DNA of 64,000 bases, taken from Dyella sp. AtDHG13. GTDB lineage: Bacteria; Pseudomonadota; Gammaproteobacteria; Xanthomonadales; Rhodanobacteraceae. Numbering within the stretch: the first letter of the stretch is position 1; every line of letters begins with the position of its first letter. Below the pieces are notes generated by a model, which did no database searches, was not told the DNA's origin, and was given only the letters and a program-made list of their open reading frames with translations. Location: positions 124,001-188,000 of the forward strand of contig NZ_QICJ01000010.1 in NCBI RefSeq assembly GCF_003201105.1, given 5' to 3'. Both the position numbers and the translations under genes were made by a program. Positions 18,826 to 27,622 of the stretch are shown piece after piece.

Positions 18826-21800
18826 TCATGTGCCCTGCTCGATCACAGGATCGCCTACATCCTCAGTCGCTTGCGGCGTCAGAAGCCTCCGGCTTGCGTC
18901 GTGCGGTACTACGGCTCGTGTCAGGTCGACGGTGTAATCGCCAAACCGGTTGATGTGCGCCGTCCGGTATGGCGACAGCCCTGCCAGGACTTCCGGGGTG
19001 ATTTCATGACCTTCGACCTGTAGTTGGCCAATGGCCCGCGTCATGTGCTCGACGTTATGGAGAATGACCATGTTGGCCACCAGATGGTTGTAGCCGATCA
19101 CCTTCTCCTGCTCATGCCGCAGGTTCTCGGCAATGATGCCCTGCCCACCGAAGAAGGCCCACTGGGCGAAGTTATTGAACTCCTCGCTCTTGTTCGTTGC
19201 CGCCGTGATCATCTGTCGAATCTCCGCGCTGTCAATGTAGCGTAGAAGAAACATCGTTCGGATCACGCGACCCAGCTCGCGGAAGGCGAAGTAAAGCTTG
19301 TTCTTTCGGCTCGCTGTACCCAGACGACGAAGAATGGTCGACGCCGTGATCTTCCCTGTTTTGATCGACACAGCCACGCGCTGCATGTCCGGCAGATGGG
19401 TTTGGATCAGATCCCAGTCGATCACGCCATCACCGAACAACGGGTGCAGATGCGGATAGGCGGTGCCTGCATCCGGTCGCGAAAATGACAGGTCCCGGAG
19501 GTTGCGTATGCGAGGCATCAAGTCGATACCCAATAGGTACGCCAGGGCGAACACCGGGAAGCTCTGCGCCTGTGTATCTCCGTGGATGGTCTTGGGCTGG
19601 ATGTCGGAGTCGTTCTGCAGCACGTCCAGAATATAGATTGCTTCGTAGGTGCCGCAGGCAATGAAGCGGCTCAGCAGCGCGATGTATTTGTCCGAAACGT
19701 GGTAGTAGCCAATCCCACCGTAGCCGCCGTAACGAAGGTGGTACTGCGAGAGCGTGTTCTGCTCGTACATGCTCCACTTGGTGCCGTCGGCTGACGCCGA
19801 CTGGCCACTGCCCCAGTAACCGGGTAGCTCGTAACGGTTGTAGACGTTGATGATGTCCTTCGTCGCTCGCTCGAGCACCTCGTCGGTCACGTACTTCAGG
19901 TTCAACCAGCCCGCCTGCTTTCGGCTCAGATCGCGAAGGGACCGCGCGGTTTGCGTGGGCCCAAGATTGCAGCCATAGCAAAATACGGTCGTGACCACGC
20001 GATACAGCAGGTTGTCGACTTGCGCCTCACTGCCGGCGAGCGGTTTGAAGTGACGCTCCATACCGGTCCAGGTCGCGACATCCTGAAGCACGTCCGTGAT
20101 GGTGGTGGGCTCCATGCGCTCAAGCAGCTTGGCATCCAGGATGGCGATGTCCCGCGTGACCTCCGGACGCTGCGGCTTTCGGAGAATCAGTCGACCATCG
20201 ACGAACGAGGCATCGGCATTTGCTGGGAAACGTCGATTGACCGATTCACACCGCTCGCGCATGGCGTGCCGGAGGTTCTGAACGAACTGCTCTGGTTCCA
20301 CGGCAAGACCCGTCGCCTCGCCATACAGCGGCAGTTCCTGCGCCAAGATCGCATCATCCACCAGCGTCTCGCGGTAGTCGTCAAACTTGTTGGCTCCGGG
20401 GACAAAGAGGTCACCCGATTTCAGCTCATCTTTGATATGGAACAGCGCGGCGAGCTCGAAGAAACGGCGACGCACCCAGGCCGGCGGACCGTACCGGTTC
20501 TTGATCATCGCTTCTTTCCGCCACGTCGCCGACATCCAGGTGAAATCGTCGGGCCACTCCAGGCCTAGCTCTGACAGTGCGAGTGAGTCCCGACGGACGT
20601 CACGGCAGTACTCCAAAACCTCCAACAACCGAGCCGTGTTGTCATCGCTGGAGGTCGAGCGCAGCTGCATGATCGCAAGGCAATTAAGCAGCAACGCGCG
20701 TTGGGCGGCATAGGGACGTTCCAGAAACGGAATGAAATGCTGTCCCGCGTACGCCAGATGTTCGTTGCAATCGGCCACGATCAGTGAAACGGCCCGTTCG
20801 AGCGAGCCTTCGATGGCGGTGATGCGTTCCTCCGCGGTGCCTTCCAGCTGGTATGCCTGCAGGGTCTCCTTCAGCTGAGCCACTAGCGCGTCGGTGCGCT
20901 TCATGTGCTCGGCCTGATAGGTCATCAGGTTCTTTTGGGCGACGTTTTCCAGGTTCTGCAGCAGACGGATGAAGAGCTCGGCGGCGTCATCCAGAGTCTT
21001 GTTGTACTGGGAGCGGATAAAGATGACCGCCAATGCGTGACGTTTCGCCGGATGGTACTCGGCTAGTTCCGCGGCGTCCTTGGCGCGCGCCCAGTCGCGA
21101 AAGAACTTCAACTTGGCGATGGGAATATCCACCGGCGGTAATGAATCCGCCAACGTGCGCAAACGCTGCACATGCGCCAGGTAGTAGCGCACCTCTTTGT
21201 TCCCCGGCTTGCGTGGCTCGCGCTTGAGCGCTTGCCAGCCGCTGCTGGTCATACCCGGTGCGACGGTCAGCAGCGACGCGATCGTCTCCTTGGACGCGGA
21301 TGACAGGCTGTCGTCGATCTGCTTGAAGAAGGTTTCGTGGATGTCCTCCCGGGCCTTGCCGGCCATGGCGTCCAGTAACCCGAATGCTGGCAGCTCGTAC
21401 GAATGCCGAATCAATTCCTCCAGCATGACGTTGATGATGTCAGCCAGATAGTGCCGCGTGCGCGCGGCCTCGCGCGCCACGACGGCGAGCAGATCACGGC
21501 CCCGCTCGCCCAAGCGACGAAGTTTCAGATGATCCCGGATGGCACTGACATGCTTGTCGCGCATGCGGGAGCGATCATAGGTATCCAGATCGGCCAGCCG
21601 AAACGCGCGTCGGAAGCCCATGGCGTGGGCGATATGCCGGGCAATGCGTTCGGGCGTCGGTCCAATCGGCGCGAGCCGGCCAAGGTGCTGAGCCGTCTTC
21701 AGTTGCACCATCGCCGTGAACTGCCGGAGCGGCTGGTCGGCGATCGACCGGATAAACGCCAGGTCCGCCGCCGTGGGCGTGAAAAGGCTTTCCAGATCCG

Positions 21801-21855
21801 CAGCCCCCAGGTCCGCAGGAAGGCGCCGGTACGCGGTCTCGTGCTCTTGAGTCAT
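18826..21855 (-). CDS. tnpA: Tn3-family transposase TnpA
   Basis: 1009 residues, usual length for Tn3-family transposases. It starts RRLPADLGAADLESLFTPTA-like, with an N-terminal DNA-binding region. The C-terminal catalytic core shows SASADGTKWSMYEQ (first Asp), AYLLGIDLMPRIRNL (second Asp) and NKSEEFNNFAQWAFFGGQG (Glu). It binds the 37-bp ends and makes cointegrates by replicative transposition. Its stop lies 125 bp inside the left end. The recombinase gene is immediately upstream on the same strand, 30 bp away. Confidence 0.96.
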   Translation of the reverse strand: MTQEHETAYRRLPADLGAADLESLFTPTAADLAFIRSIADQPLRQFTAMVQLKTAQHLGRLAPIGPTPERIARHIAHAMGFRRAFRLADLDTYDRSRMRDKHVSAIRDHLKLRRLGERGRDLLAVVAREAARTRHYLADIINVMLEELIRHSYELPAFGLLDAMAGKAREDIHETFFKQIDDSLSSASKETIASLLTVAPGMTSSGWQALKREPRKPGNKEVRYYLAHVQRLRTLADSLPPVDIPIAKLKFFRDWARAKDAAELAEYHPAKRHALAVIFIRSQYNKTLDDAAELFIRLLQNLENVAQKNLMTYQAEHMKRTDALVAQLKETLQAYQLEGTAEERITAIEGSLERAVSLIVADCNEHLAYAGQHFIPFLERPYAAQRALLLNCLAIMQLRSTSSDDNTARLLEVLEYCRDVRRDSLALSELGLEWPDDFTWMSATWRKEAMIKNRYGPPAWVRRRFFELAALFHIKDELKSGDLFVPGANKFDDYRETLVDDAILAQELPLYGEATGLAVEPEQFVQNLRHAMRERCESVNRRFPANADASFVDGRLILRKPQRPEVTRDIAILDAKLLERMEPTTITDVLQDVATWTGMERHFKPLAGSEAQVDNLLYRVVTTVFCYGCNLGPTQTARSLRDLSRKQAGWLNLKYVTDEVLERATKDIINVYNRYELPGYWGSGQSASADGTKWSMYEQNTLSQYHLRYGGYGGIGYYHVSDKYIALLSRFIACGTYEAIYILDVLQNDSDIQPKTIHGDTQAQSFPVFALAYLLGIDLMPRIRNLRDLSFSRPDAGTAYPHLHPLFGDGVIDWDLIQTHLPDMQRVAVSIKTGKITASTILRRLGTASRKNKLYFAFRELGRVIRTMFLLRYIDSAEIRQMITAATNKSEEFNNFAQWAFFGGQGIIAENLRHEQEKVIGYNHLVANMVILHNVEHMTRAIGQLQVEGHEITPEVLAGLSPYRTAHINRFGDYTVDLTRAVVPHDASRRLLTPQATEDVGDPVIEQGT

Positions 21856-21885
21856 CCGGGTCGTGTTCCCAGGGGCAGAAGATGA

Positions 21886-23205
21886 TTAATCCCATCGGAG
21901 CCTGCCGTCGTCGTGTTGCGCGACCGTGTCGGCAACGGCACCGTGGTTGTCAGCGATGCGATGGATATCTTCCATCAGGGTTGCCATGGTCTCGCTCAAC
22001 GCCAATTCGTCGGTCGCGGCAACGGTGAGCACGTACGCCGTTCGCGCCGCGTCCTGGGCGACGGCAGCGTGCCGCTGCAGGCAGACGAATTCGATGGCGC
22101 GATGGGCCTGCGCCGCGCCGCGCCGCGAACGACTGGCCGCCAGACGCAGGACGAGCGAGACGACGAAGGTGCGATCGGGGGTTGGCTCGGGAACGGCTGA
22201 CGGGGGTGGCAACGCGAGCGACGGGACAGCCGGCGGATGCTGGGCCAGGCCTTGCTCGATTCGCGATTGCCCGAAGGCGTCGGGGGTGTCGACATAGCGC
22301 ATGGCGGACTGGATGTCTTTCCAGCCCACATATTCCATCAGCGCCTTGGCGTCCCATCCGCTTCCGCTCGCCCAGCCCGCGAAGCCCCGGCGTAACGAGT
22401 GCCCGGTGTATTGCGCCGCGCCGGCCAGTCCTGCCCGGGCGAAGGCTCTACGGAGTACGCCAATGAGGCTATTGGCGTGTAAGGCGCCGGCCCTTACCGT
22501 GCCATGGGCATCGATGGCGCGAAAGAGCGGCCCGTCGGTAAGATGCGCGGCTTCGCGCCACGCCTCAACGGCTGTGACCGGACACAACCGGCTGAGCGCC
22601 GGCACGCGGTGCGTGACACCGGCGGCGAGGCGGTCGCCTTTGCTCCGGGGCAGATATATCAGCATGCCCTGAGCCGGAATCACGGTCACCTGGTCGACGC
22701 GAAGCCGCAGCAATTCGTCGCCGCGAAAGCCTTTCCAGAAGCCAAGCAAGATGAGCGCCCGGTCACGGCGCACCCGCAATCCCATGGCGCGATCGCCACA
22801 GCCATCGGCGGCGGCGATCGCATTAGCCATCCAGGCATCGAGCACGGTGAGATCGCGCAGCTGCAGCGGATCGGCCCGACGTTCCTGGACGTTATGAACA
22901 GCGCGGATTCCTTTCAGCGTCTGACGAACGAGCGTATGTCGCGTCGGATCGGCAAAGCCATGGGATTGGTGCCAATGGGCCAAGGCCGCCAGACGGCTAC
23001 GCAAGGTGTTGAGCGACTGGGTCGCGCCATACGCGGCCAGGTATTCGGCAACGCGCTGCGCCGTCGCCGGCAGCAGGCCACCCCAGGTTTCCTCGAAATG
23101 ACGGACGCCGGCTGCATAGCTCTTCTGCGTATTGTCGCGCGTGCCGGCCTCCACGTAGTCGGCCACGCTGCGCACCGGCACCTCGGGCACGGATGGCGAT
23201 GTCAT
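21886..23205 (-). CDS. Tyrosine recombinase, likely cointegrate resolvase (TnpS/TnpI-like)
   Basis: 439 residues. An N-terminal SAM-like core-binding domain (NTQKSYAAGVRHFEETWGG) precedes a catalytic domain with Arg in WKGFRGDELLRL, Lys in RSKGDR, HSLRRGFAGWA (HxxR) and the nucleophile Tyr in QSAMRYVDTPD. Such enzymes resolve Tn3-type cointegrates where no serine resolvase exists. Together with the KfrA-like gene at 41414 it suggests a TnpS/TnpT pair, although in known members these genes are neighbours. About 90 extra residues follow the Tyr. The start overlaps the upstream gene as ATGA. Confidence 0.87.
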   Translation of the reverse strand: MTSPSVPEVPVRSVADYVEAGTRDNTQKSYAAGVRHFEETWGGLLPATAQRVAEYLAAYGATQSLNTLRSRLAALAHWHQSHGFADPTRHTLVRQTLKGIRAVHNVQERRADPLQLRDLTVLDAWMANAIAAADGCGDRAMGLRVRRDRALILLGFWKGFRGDELLRLRVDQVTVIPAQGMLIYLPRSKGDRLAAGVTHRVPALSRLCPVTAVEAWREAAHLTDGPLFRAIDAHGTVRAGALHANSLIGVLRRAFARAGLAGAAQYTGHSLRRGFAGWASGSGWDAKALMEYVGWKDIQSAMRYVDTPDAFGQSRIEQGLAQHPPAVPSLALPPPSAVPEPTPDRTFVVSLVLRLAASRSRRGAAQAHRAIEFVCLQRHAAVAQDAARTAYVLTVAATDELALSETMATLMEDIHRIADNHGAVADTVAQHDDGRLRWD

Positions 23206-23858
23206 ACCGGGTCCGGCCGCGGACGCAGGGCTTCGAGCATGGTCATGAAGGCGTCGGACAGCTCTTCCTGATAGACGATGAGGCTGTCGTTGAGTTGCCA
23301 GCCGATCCCCTGCGGGCCGAGCCCGGGAAGCGGCACCGGGTAGTCATGTTTGGCGTGACGCTGTTCGGGCTCCCGCTTCGCCAGGGGTACCCGCAGGCGT
23401 GAGAACACCCGTTTGGTCGCCGTGATCGCCGCGACCGATGCGTCGGTTGCGAGCGACGGATCGTGGCGCAGGCGTTCGTCCAGCATGCGGATGAATTCGT
23501 ACACGCCGAGCACCCACAGATGGGCCTGGATCATCACGTGATCGCGCAGTGCAATGTCGTTATCGTCGGTCGCCCACTCGCCCTGGGTATCGACCAGGTC
23601 CTCGCGGCGGATGCCGCGCAGCTTGGCATCGGCCAGACCCAGTAGCTGAATGTGGTGTGGCAAGCTACCGTCGCGGGCGGGATCGCGAATCCAGCGAAAG
23701 GATCGCGTCACCCACGTCTCGTATCGCGCCATATCCATGTCGTCGTGGCCCTGGATGCGAGCCCCGATGATATCGCCCTGCGCGCCGCCCGGCACCCTGT
23801 TCCGGACCGTGTCTGCACCGGTACCCTTGGCCAAGCGCGGGACGAGCGTCTGACACAT
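23202..23858 (-). CDS. Uncharacterised transposon protein in the recombinase operon
   Basis: About 218 residues if it starts at 23858; ATGs at 23738 and 23732 (MDMARYETW) are alternatives, and codon usage looks coding throughout. No family recognised; soluble, with ETWVTRSFRWIRDPA, LRGIRREDLVDTQGEW and a Tyr/Glu-rich C-terminus. The stop overlaps the recombinase start (ATGA), so the two are made together and then run into tnpA. This ties it to transposition or resolution more than to the cargo. The palindrome TCCATATATATGGA at 23858-23871 overlaps its longest start and separates it from the divergent arsC. Confidence 0.55.
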   Translation of the reverse strand: MCQTLVPRLAKGTGADTVRNRVPGGAQGDIIGARIQGHDDMDMARYETWVTRSFRWIRDPARDGSLPHHIQLLGLADAKLRGIRREDLVDTQGEWATDDNDIALRDHVMIQAHLWVLGVYEFIRMLDERLRHDPSLATDASVAAITATKRVFSRLRVPLAKREPEQRHAKHDYPVPLPGLGPQGIGWQLNDSLIVYQEELSDAFMTMLEALRPRPDPV

Positions 23859-23871
23859 CCATATATATGGA
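23858..23871. promoter_or_regulatory. Palindrome between the recombinase operon and arsC (candidate promoter/operator)
   Basis: TCCATATATATGGA is a perfect 14-bp palindrome in the gap between two divergent genes, AT-rich in an otherwise GC-rich element. It could hold -10 elements and/or an ArsR operator. Confidence 0.4.
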
Positions 23872-23920
23872 AACGTGGTATTGTCAGACCGCTTTCTCAT
23901 TGGCCTGCCGGAGCCACAAC

Positions 23921-24448
23921 ATGAGTCACCCCGTCCTTAACGTGCTCTTCCTTTGTACCCACAACTCGGCCCGCTCTGTGCTGGCCGAGAGCATTCTGCG
24001 GCAGGAGGGCGCGGGCCGTTTTCGCGCGTTCTCCGCCGGTAGTTCGCCCAAGTCAGCGGTCAACCCGATGGCCGTCCAGGTCCTTGAGGAACTGGGCTAC
24101 CCGACCGCCGAGCTCACGTCCAAGAGCTGGGATGTCTTTGACGCCGAGGGCGCCCCGGTCATGGATATCGTCATCACCGTGTGCGACAACGCGGCCGGCG
24201 AGATGTGCCCGATCTGGCCCGGTCAGCCGGTCACCGCGCACTGGGGCATCGAGGATCCCTCGGCCGTGGAGGGATCGGAACTGGAGCGCAAGCGCGCCTT
24301 CATGACGGCTTTCCGCTACCTTAAAAACCGCATTACGGCCCTGACGGCCTTGCCGGCGGACCGGCTCGATGCCCTGACGATGCGTGAGGAGCTGAAAAAA
24401 ATCGGTCGCGGCGAAGGCGCCTCGTCGTTGGCCAGTCAGGCCGAGTAA
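23921..24448 (+). CDS. arsC: Arsenate reductase, low-molecular-weight phosphatase (thioredoxin-coupled) type
   Basis: 175 residues. The CX5R loop (CTHNSARS) is near the N-terminus, and further Cys residues sit in VITVCDNAAGEMCPIW as in the thioredoxin-linked ArsC family. It reduces As(V) to As(III) in the cytoplasm. GGAG eight bases upstream supports the ATG at 23921 (MSHPVLNVLFLC). The transposon also carries trxB, which would supply the reducing power. One of three arsenate reductases in the element. Confidence 0.9.
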   Translation: MSHPVLNVLFLCTHNSARSVLAESILRQEGAGRFRAFSAGSSPKSAVNPMAVQVLEELGYPTAELTSKSWDVFDAEGAPVMDIVITVCDNAAGEMCPIWPGQPVTAHWGIEDPSAVEGSELERKRAFMTAFRYLKNRITALTALPADRLDALTMREELKKIGRGEGASSLASQAE

Positions 24449-24461
24449 CGCGGAAGGGGCC

Positions 24462-24836
24462 TCAGGACGCTTTGGCGCGTCGCGGCTTGGCTGCCGCGGC
24501 GCGTTTGACCGCGGTCCGCTTGGTCCCCGGCGCCGGCAGGCAGTCGCCGCCGCTGCCGGCGCAGCAGTTCTCGGTGAGGTAGTCGACCAGCCCGTTCATC
24601 GAAGCGATGACCGGCGCGTAATAGATGAACCGGCCGCTCTGGCGGCTGGTGACCAGGCCGGCATGCAGCAATTCTTTCAGGTGGAACGACAAGGTGGCGC
24701 TGGGCAGGCCCAGCCGTTCACCGATGACGCCCACCGGCAGCCCTTCCGGGCCCTGTTCGATAAGCAGCCGGAAGATCGCCAGGCGAGACTCCTGGGCGAG
24801 CGCGGAAAGAACCTTGATGGCGTCAGCGGTTTTCAT
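24462..24836 (-). CDS. arsR: ArsR/SmtB-family As(III)-responsive repressor (copy 1)
   Basis: 124 residues. Winged-helix core with SATLSFHLKELLHAGLV recognition helix, then ENCCAGSGGDC, a C-terminal Cys cluster of the kind that binds As(III) in the CC-type ArsR group. A Lys/Ala/Arg-rich tail follows. It is convergent with arsC (13 bp apart) and lies just downstream of the pst genes on the same strand. Expected to repress the arsenic genes until As(III) is present. Confidence 0.92.
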   Translation of the reverse strand: MKTADAIKVLSALAQESRLAIFRLLIEQGPEGLPVGVIGERLGLPSATLSFHLKELLHAGLVTSRQSGRFIYYAPVIASMNGLVDYLTENCCAGSGGDCLPAPGTKRTAVKRAAAAKPRRAKAS

Positions 24837-24882
24837 AGGCGGCGATACAGCGGGGCTGGCGAGCAGTGTAGCAAACCGACCC

Positions 24883-25677
24883 TCAGCCGAATCGGCCGGT
24901 CACGTAATCGTGGGTGCGGGGGTTGTCCGGCGCGGTGAAGATCCGATCGGTCGGGCCTTGCTCCACCACTTCGCCGCGATACATGAACACGGTCCGCTGG
25001 GAGACCCGGGCCGCCTGATGGAGGTTGTGGGTGACCATGACCACCGTGAAATCGGCACGTAGCTCATCGATCAGTTCCTCGATGCGCGTGGTGGCGATGG
25101 GATCCAGGGCCGAGGTCGGCTCGTCTAAAAGCAGCACCTCCGGTTCGATCGCGATGGCGCGCGCGATGCACAGGCGCTGCTGCTGGCCTCCGGAGAGCGA
25201 CAAGGCGCTGTGCTTGAGTTTGTCCTTCACCTCCTCCCAGAGCGCGGCACGGCGCAGCGCTGCCTCGACACGGTCGCGTAGCTCGGAGGGCGTGAGCGCC
25301 TCGTGGTGGGTCAGCGGCAGCGCCAGGTTGTCGAAGATGCTCATGACAAACGGCGTGGGTGCCTGGAAGACCATGCCGACTTTCAGGCGCAGGGCATTGA
25401 GGTCGTAGGCGGGGTCGAGGATGTTCTGGCCGTCCAGGCTGACCTCGCCGGCGGCGCGCTGGCCGGGATACAGGCTGTAGACGCGATTGAGCACGCGCAA
25501 CAGGGTGGACTTGCCGCAGCCGGAGGGGCCCATGATCGCGGTCACTTCGCCGCGGCGAAAATCGGCCGACACCGCATGCAGGGCCTGCTGGGTGCCGTAG
25601 AAGAAGTCCAGATCACGAACCCGGAGGGCGGGTTTGCTGTTGTCGACGACTAAAGTCATGAGGGTCCTGGCGGTCAT
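24883..25677 (-). CDS. pstB: Phosphate ABC transporter ATPase PstB
   Basis: 264 residues. Walker A GPSGCGKST, Q-loop FQAPTPFVMSIFDN, signature LSGGQQQRLCIARA, Walker B VLLLDEPTSALDP and the switch His in VMVTHNLHQA. It powers high-affinity phosphate import with PstA and PstC. The ATG overlaps the pstA stop (ATGA); an internal ATG at 25659 with AGGA upstream is also possible. No phoU follows, unlike most chromosomal pst operons. Confidence 0.95.
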   Translation of the reverse strand: MTARTLMTLVVDNSKPALRVRDLDFFYGTQQALHAVSADFRRGEVTAIMGPSGCGKSTLLRVLNRVYSLYPGQRAAGEVSLDGQNILDPAYDLNALRLKVGMVFQAPTPFVMSIFDNLALPLTHHEALTPSELRDRVEAALRRAALWEEVKDKLKHSALSLSGGQQQRLCIARAIAIEPEVLLLDEPTSALDPIATTRIEELIDELRADFTVVMVTHNLHQAARVSQRTVFMYRGEVVEQGPTDRIFTAPDNPRTHDYVTGRFG

Positions 25678-26522
25678 GGCCGGTGTTTCTTGGCGCGCCC
25701 GAGCACGGCACGCGAAAGAACAGCCAGCAGGAGGACGAACATCGCCATGACGAAGGCACCGGCCCAGGCGTAGGCATGCCAGTCGTCGTAGGGGCTCATC
25801 GCGTATTGAAAGATCACCACCGGCACGTTGGCCATCGGCCCGTTCGGCGTCGCACTCCAGTACTGGTTGTTAAGCGCCGTGAAAAGCAGCGGCGCGGTTT
25901 CGCCACTGATGCGGGCCAGGCCCAACAGCACGCCCGTGAGGATGCCCGTGCTCGCCGCGCGCTGCAGGACTTTCACGCTCACCTTCCACTTGGGCAGTCC
26001 CAGCGATAGCGCGGCCTCGCGCATCCCACCCGGGACGAGCTGCAGCATCTCATCCGTCGTGCGCACCACGACGGGCAGCAGGATGATCGCCAAGGCCAGC
26101 CCACCGGCCCAGCCGGAGAAGTGCCCTACCTGTCGCACGACGAGCTCATACACGAACAGGCCGATGACGATGGACGGCGCGCTCAGCAGGATGTCGTTGG
26201 TGAAGCGGATCACCGCGCCCATCCGGGTCTTGCGCTGGAACTCGGCCAGGAATGTTCCGGCCAGCACGCCCAGCGGTGTACCGATCACCAGCGCGATCAG
26301 GGTCATCACGAAGCTGCCGTAGAAGGCGTTAAGCAGGCCACCACGCTCCCCGGGTGCGGGCGTCATCTGTGTAAAGAGCTTCAGATCGAGCGCGGACGCG
26401 CCTTGGATGAGCGTGGTGGCCATGATCCACAGCAGCCAGCCCAGGCCGAACGCGGTGGCAGCCAGGGAAGCGGTCATGACCAGCGCGTTGACGAGCTGGC
26501 GACGCACATACAGCGTATTCAT
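25674..26522 (-). CDS. pstA: Phosphate ABC transporter permease PstA
   Basis: 282 residues, about six membrane helices, with the inner-membrane permease loop (EAALSLGLPKWKVSVKVLQRAA) that docks on PstB. The order pstS-pstC-pstA-pstB and tight spacing (10 bp to pstC, overlap with pstB) mark one operon. Confidence 0.94.
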   Translation of the reverse strand: MNTLYVRRQLVNALVMTASLAATAFGLGWLLWIMATTLIQGASALDLKLFTQMTPAPGERGGLLNAFYGSFVMTLIALVIGTPLGVLAGTFLAEFQRKTRMGAVIRFTNDILLSAPSIVIGLFVYELVVRQVGHFSGWAGGLALAIILLPVVVRTTDEMLQLVPGGMREAALSLGLPKWKVSVKVLQRAASTGILTGVLLGLARISGETAPLLFTALNNQYWSATPNGPMANVPVVIFQYAMSPYDDWHAYAWAGAFVMAMFVLLLAVLSRAVLGRAKKHRP

Positions 26523-26531
26523 GGACGTTTC

Positions 26532-27539
26532 CTATGCCTCGCTACCGGCGCGACGCGTCGCCCGTAGCAACAGGCGCGCCAAGGCCAGGATCACGAAGGT
26601 GAGCACGAAAAGGATGAAGCCCAACGCGATCAGCGACGACAGGTAGATATCCGAATCGGCCTCGGTGAATTCGTTGGCGATCGCCGCGGCGATGGAGTTG
26701 CCCGGTTCCATCAGCGACCACTTGAACTCATGGGCATTACCCAGCACGAAGGTCACCGCCATGGTCTCGCCAAGGGCGCGGCCCAGTCCCAGGAAGATCG
26801 CGCCGACCACGGCATTGCGCGAATTGGGTAGGACGATGTCTTTGATCACTTCCCAACGGGTGGCACCCAGGGCGTAGGCGGACTCCTTGAGTACCGAGGG
26901 CGTGGCCAAGAAGACATCCCGCATGACCGCGGTGATGAACGGGATGATCATGATGGCCAGGATGATGCCGGCCGTCAGCATGCCCAGGCCAATCGGCGCG
27001 CCCTCGAACAGCGGTCCGATGACCGGCATGGTGCCCAGGTGGTCAATGAGCCAGGGTTGGATGTGCGCGGCCATGAACGGCACGAAGACAAACAGCCCCC
27101 ACATGCCATATACGATGCTGGGGATCGCCGCGAGCAGTTCGATGGCGGTGCCCACGGGCTGTCGCAGCCACGGCGGTGCCAGCTCGGTGAGGAAGATGCC
27201 GATGCCCAGGCTGACCGGCACCGCGATGACGATGGCGATCAGCGAGGTCACGATCGTTCCCCAGACCGGCACCAGTGCCGAGAACTGGTGGGCGACCGCA
27301 TCCCACTGCGTGGAGGTGAAGAACGACCAGCCGAAGGTCTTGAACGCCAGCCGCCCGCCCCAGGCCATGGACAGGGCTGCGCCGACCAGCACGATCAGCA
27401 CCAGATACGCCGCGCCCCCGGTCAGTCCCAGGAAGAGCCGGTCGGCGGTGCGATCGCTCAGACGCCGGGTACGCGGCGTGCGTACCCGGCGCGGCGGCGA
27501 TGCGGCGGCAGCGGCGGAGATGTCAATAAGGTCACCCAT
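26532..27539 (-). CDS. pstC: Phosphate ABC transporter permease PstC
   Basis: 335 residues. Cytoplasmic N-terminal tail, then DRLFLGLTGGAAYLVLIVLV and further membrane helices; the EAA-type loop is LKESAYALGATRWEVIKDIV. The start is MGDLIDISAAAAA at 27539; the frame stays open further upstream only as a shadow of pstS. Forms the membrane channel with PstA. Confidence 0.93.
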   Translation of the reverse strand: MGDLIDISAAAAASPPRRVRTPRTRRLSDRTADRLFLGLTGGAAYLVLIVLVGAALSMAWGGRLAFKTFGWSFFTSTQWDAVAHQFSALVPVWGTIVTSLIAIVIAVPVSLGIGIFLTELAPPWLRQPVGTAIELLAAIPSIVYGMWGLFVFVPFMAAHIQPWLIDHLGTMPVIGPLFEGAPIGLGMLTAGIILAIMIIPFITAVMRDVFLATPSVLKESAYALGATRWEVIKDIVLPNSRNAVVGAIFLGLGRALGETMAVTFVLGNAHEFKWSLMEPGNSIAAAIANEFTEADSDIYLSSLIALGFILFVLTFVILALARLLLRATRRAGSEA

Positions 27540-27622
27540 GGGGATCCCCGAAGCGGACGGAAGAAGACGTGCGTGCGGTGGCGCGGCCGGGCTGGGGAAA
27601 GGTCCCCGCCCGGCACGCACGG

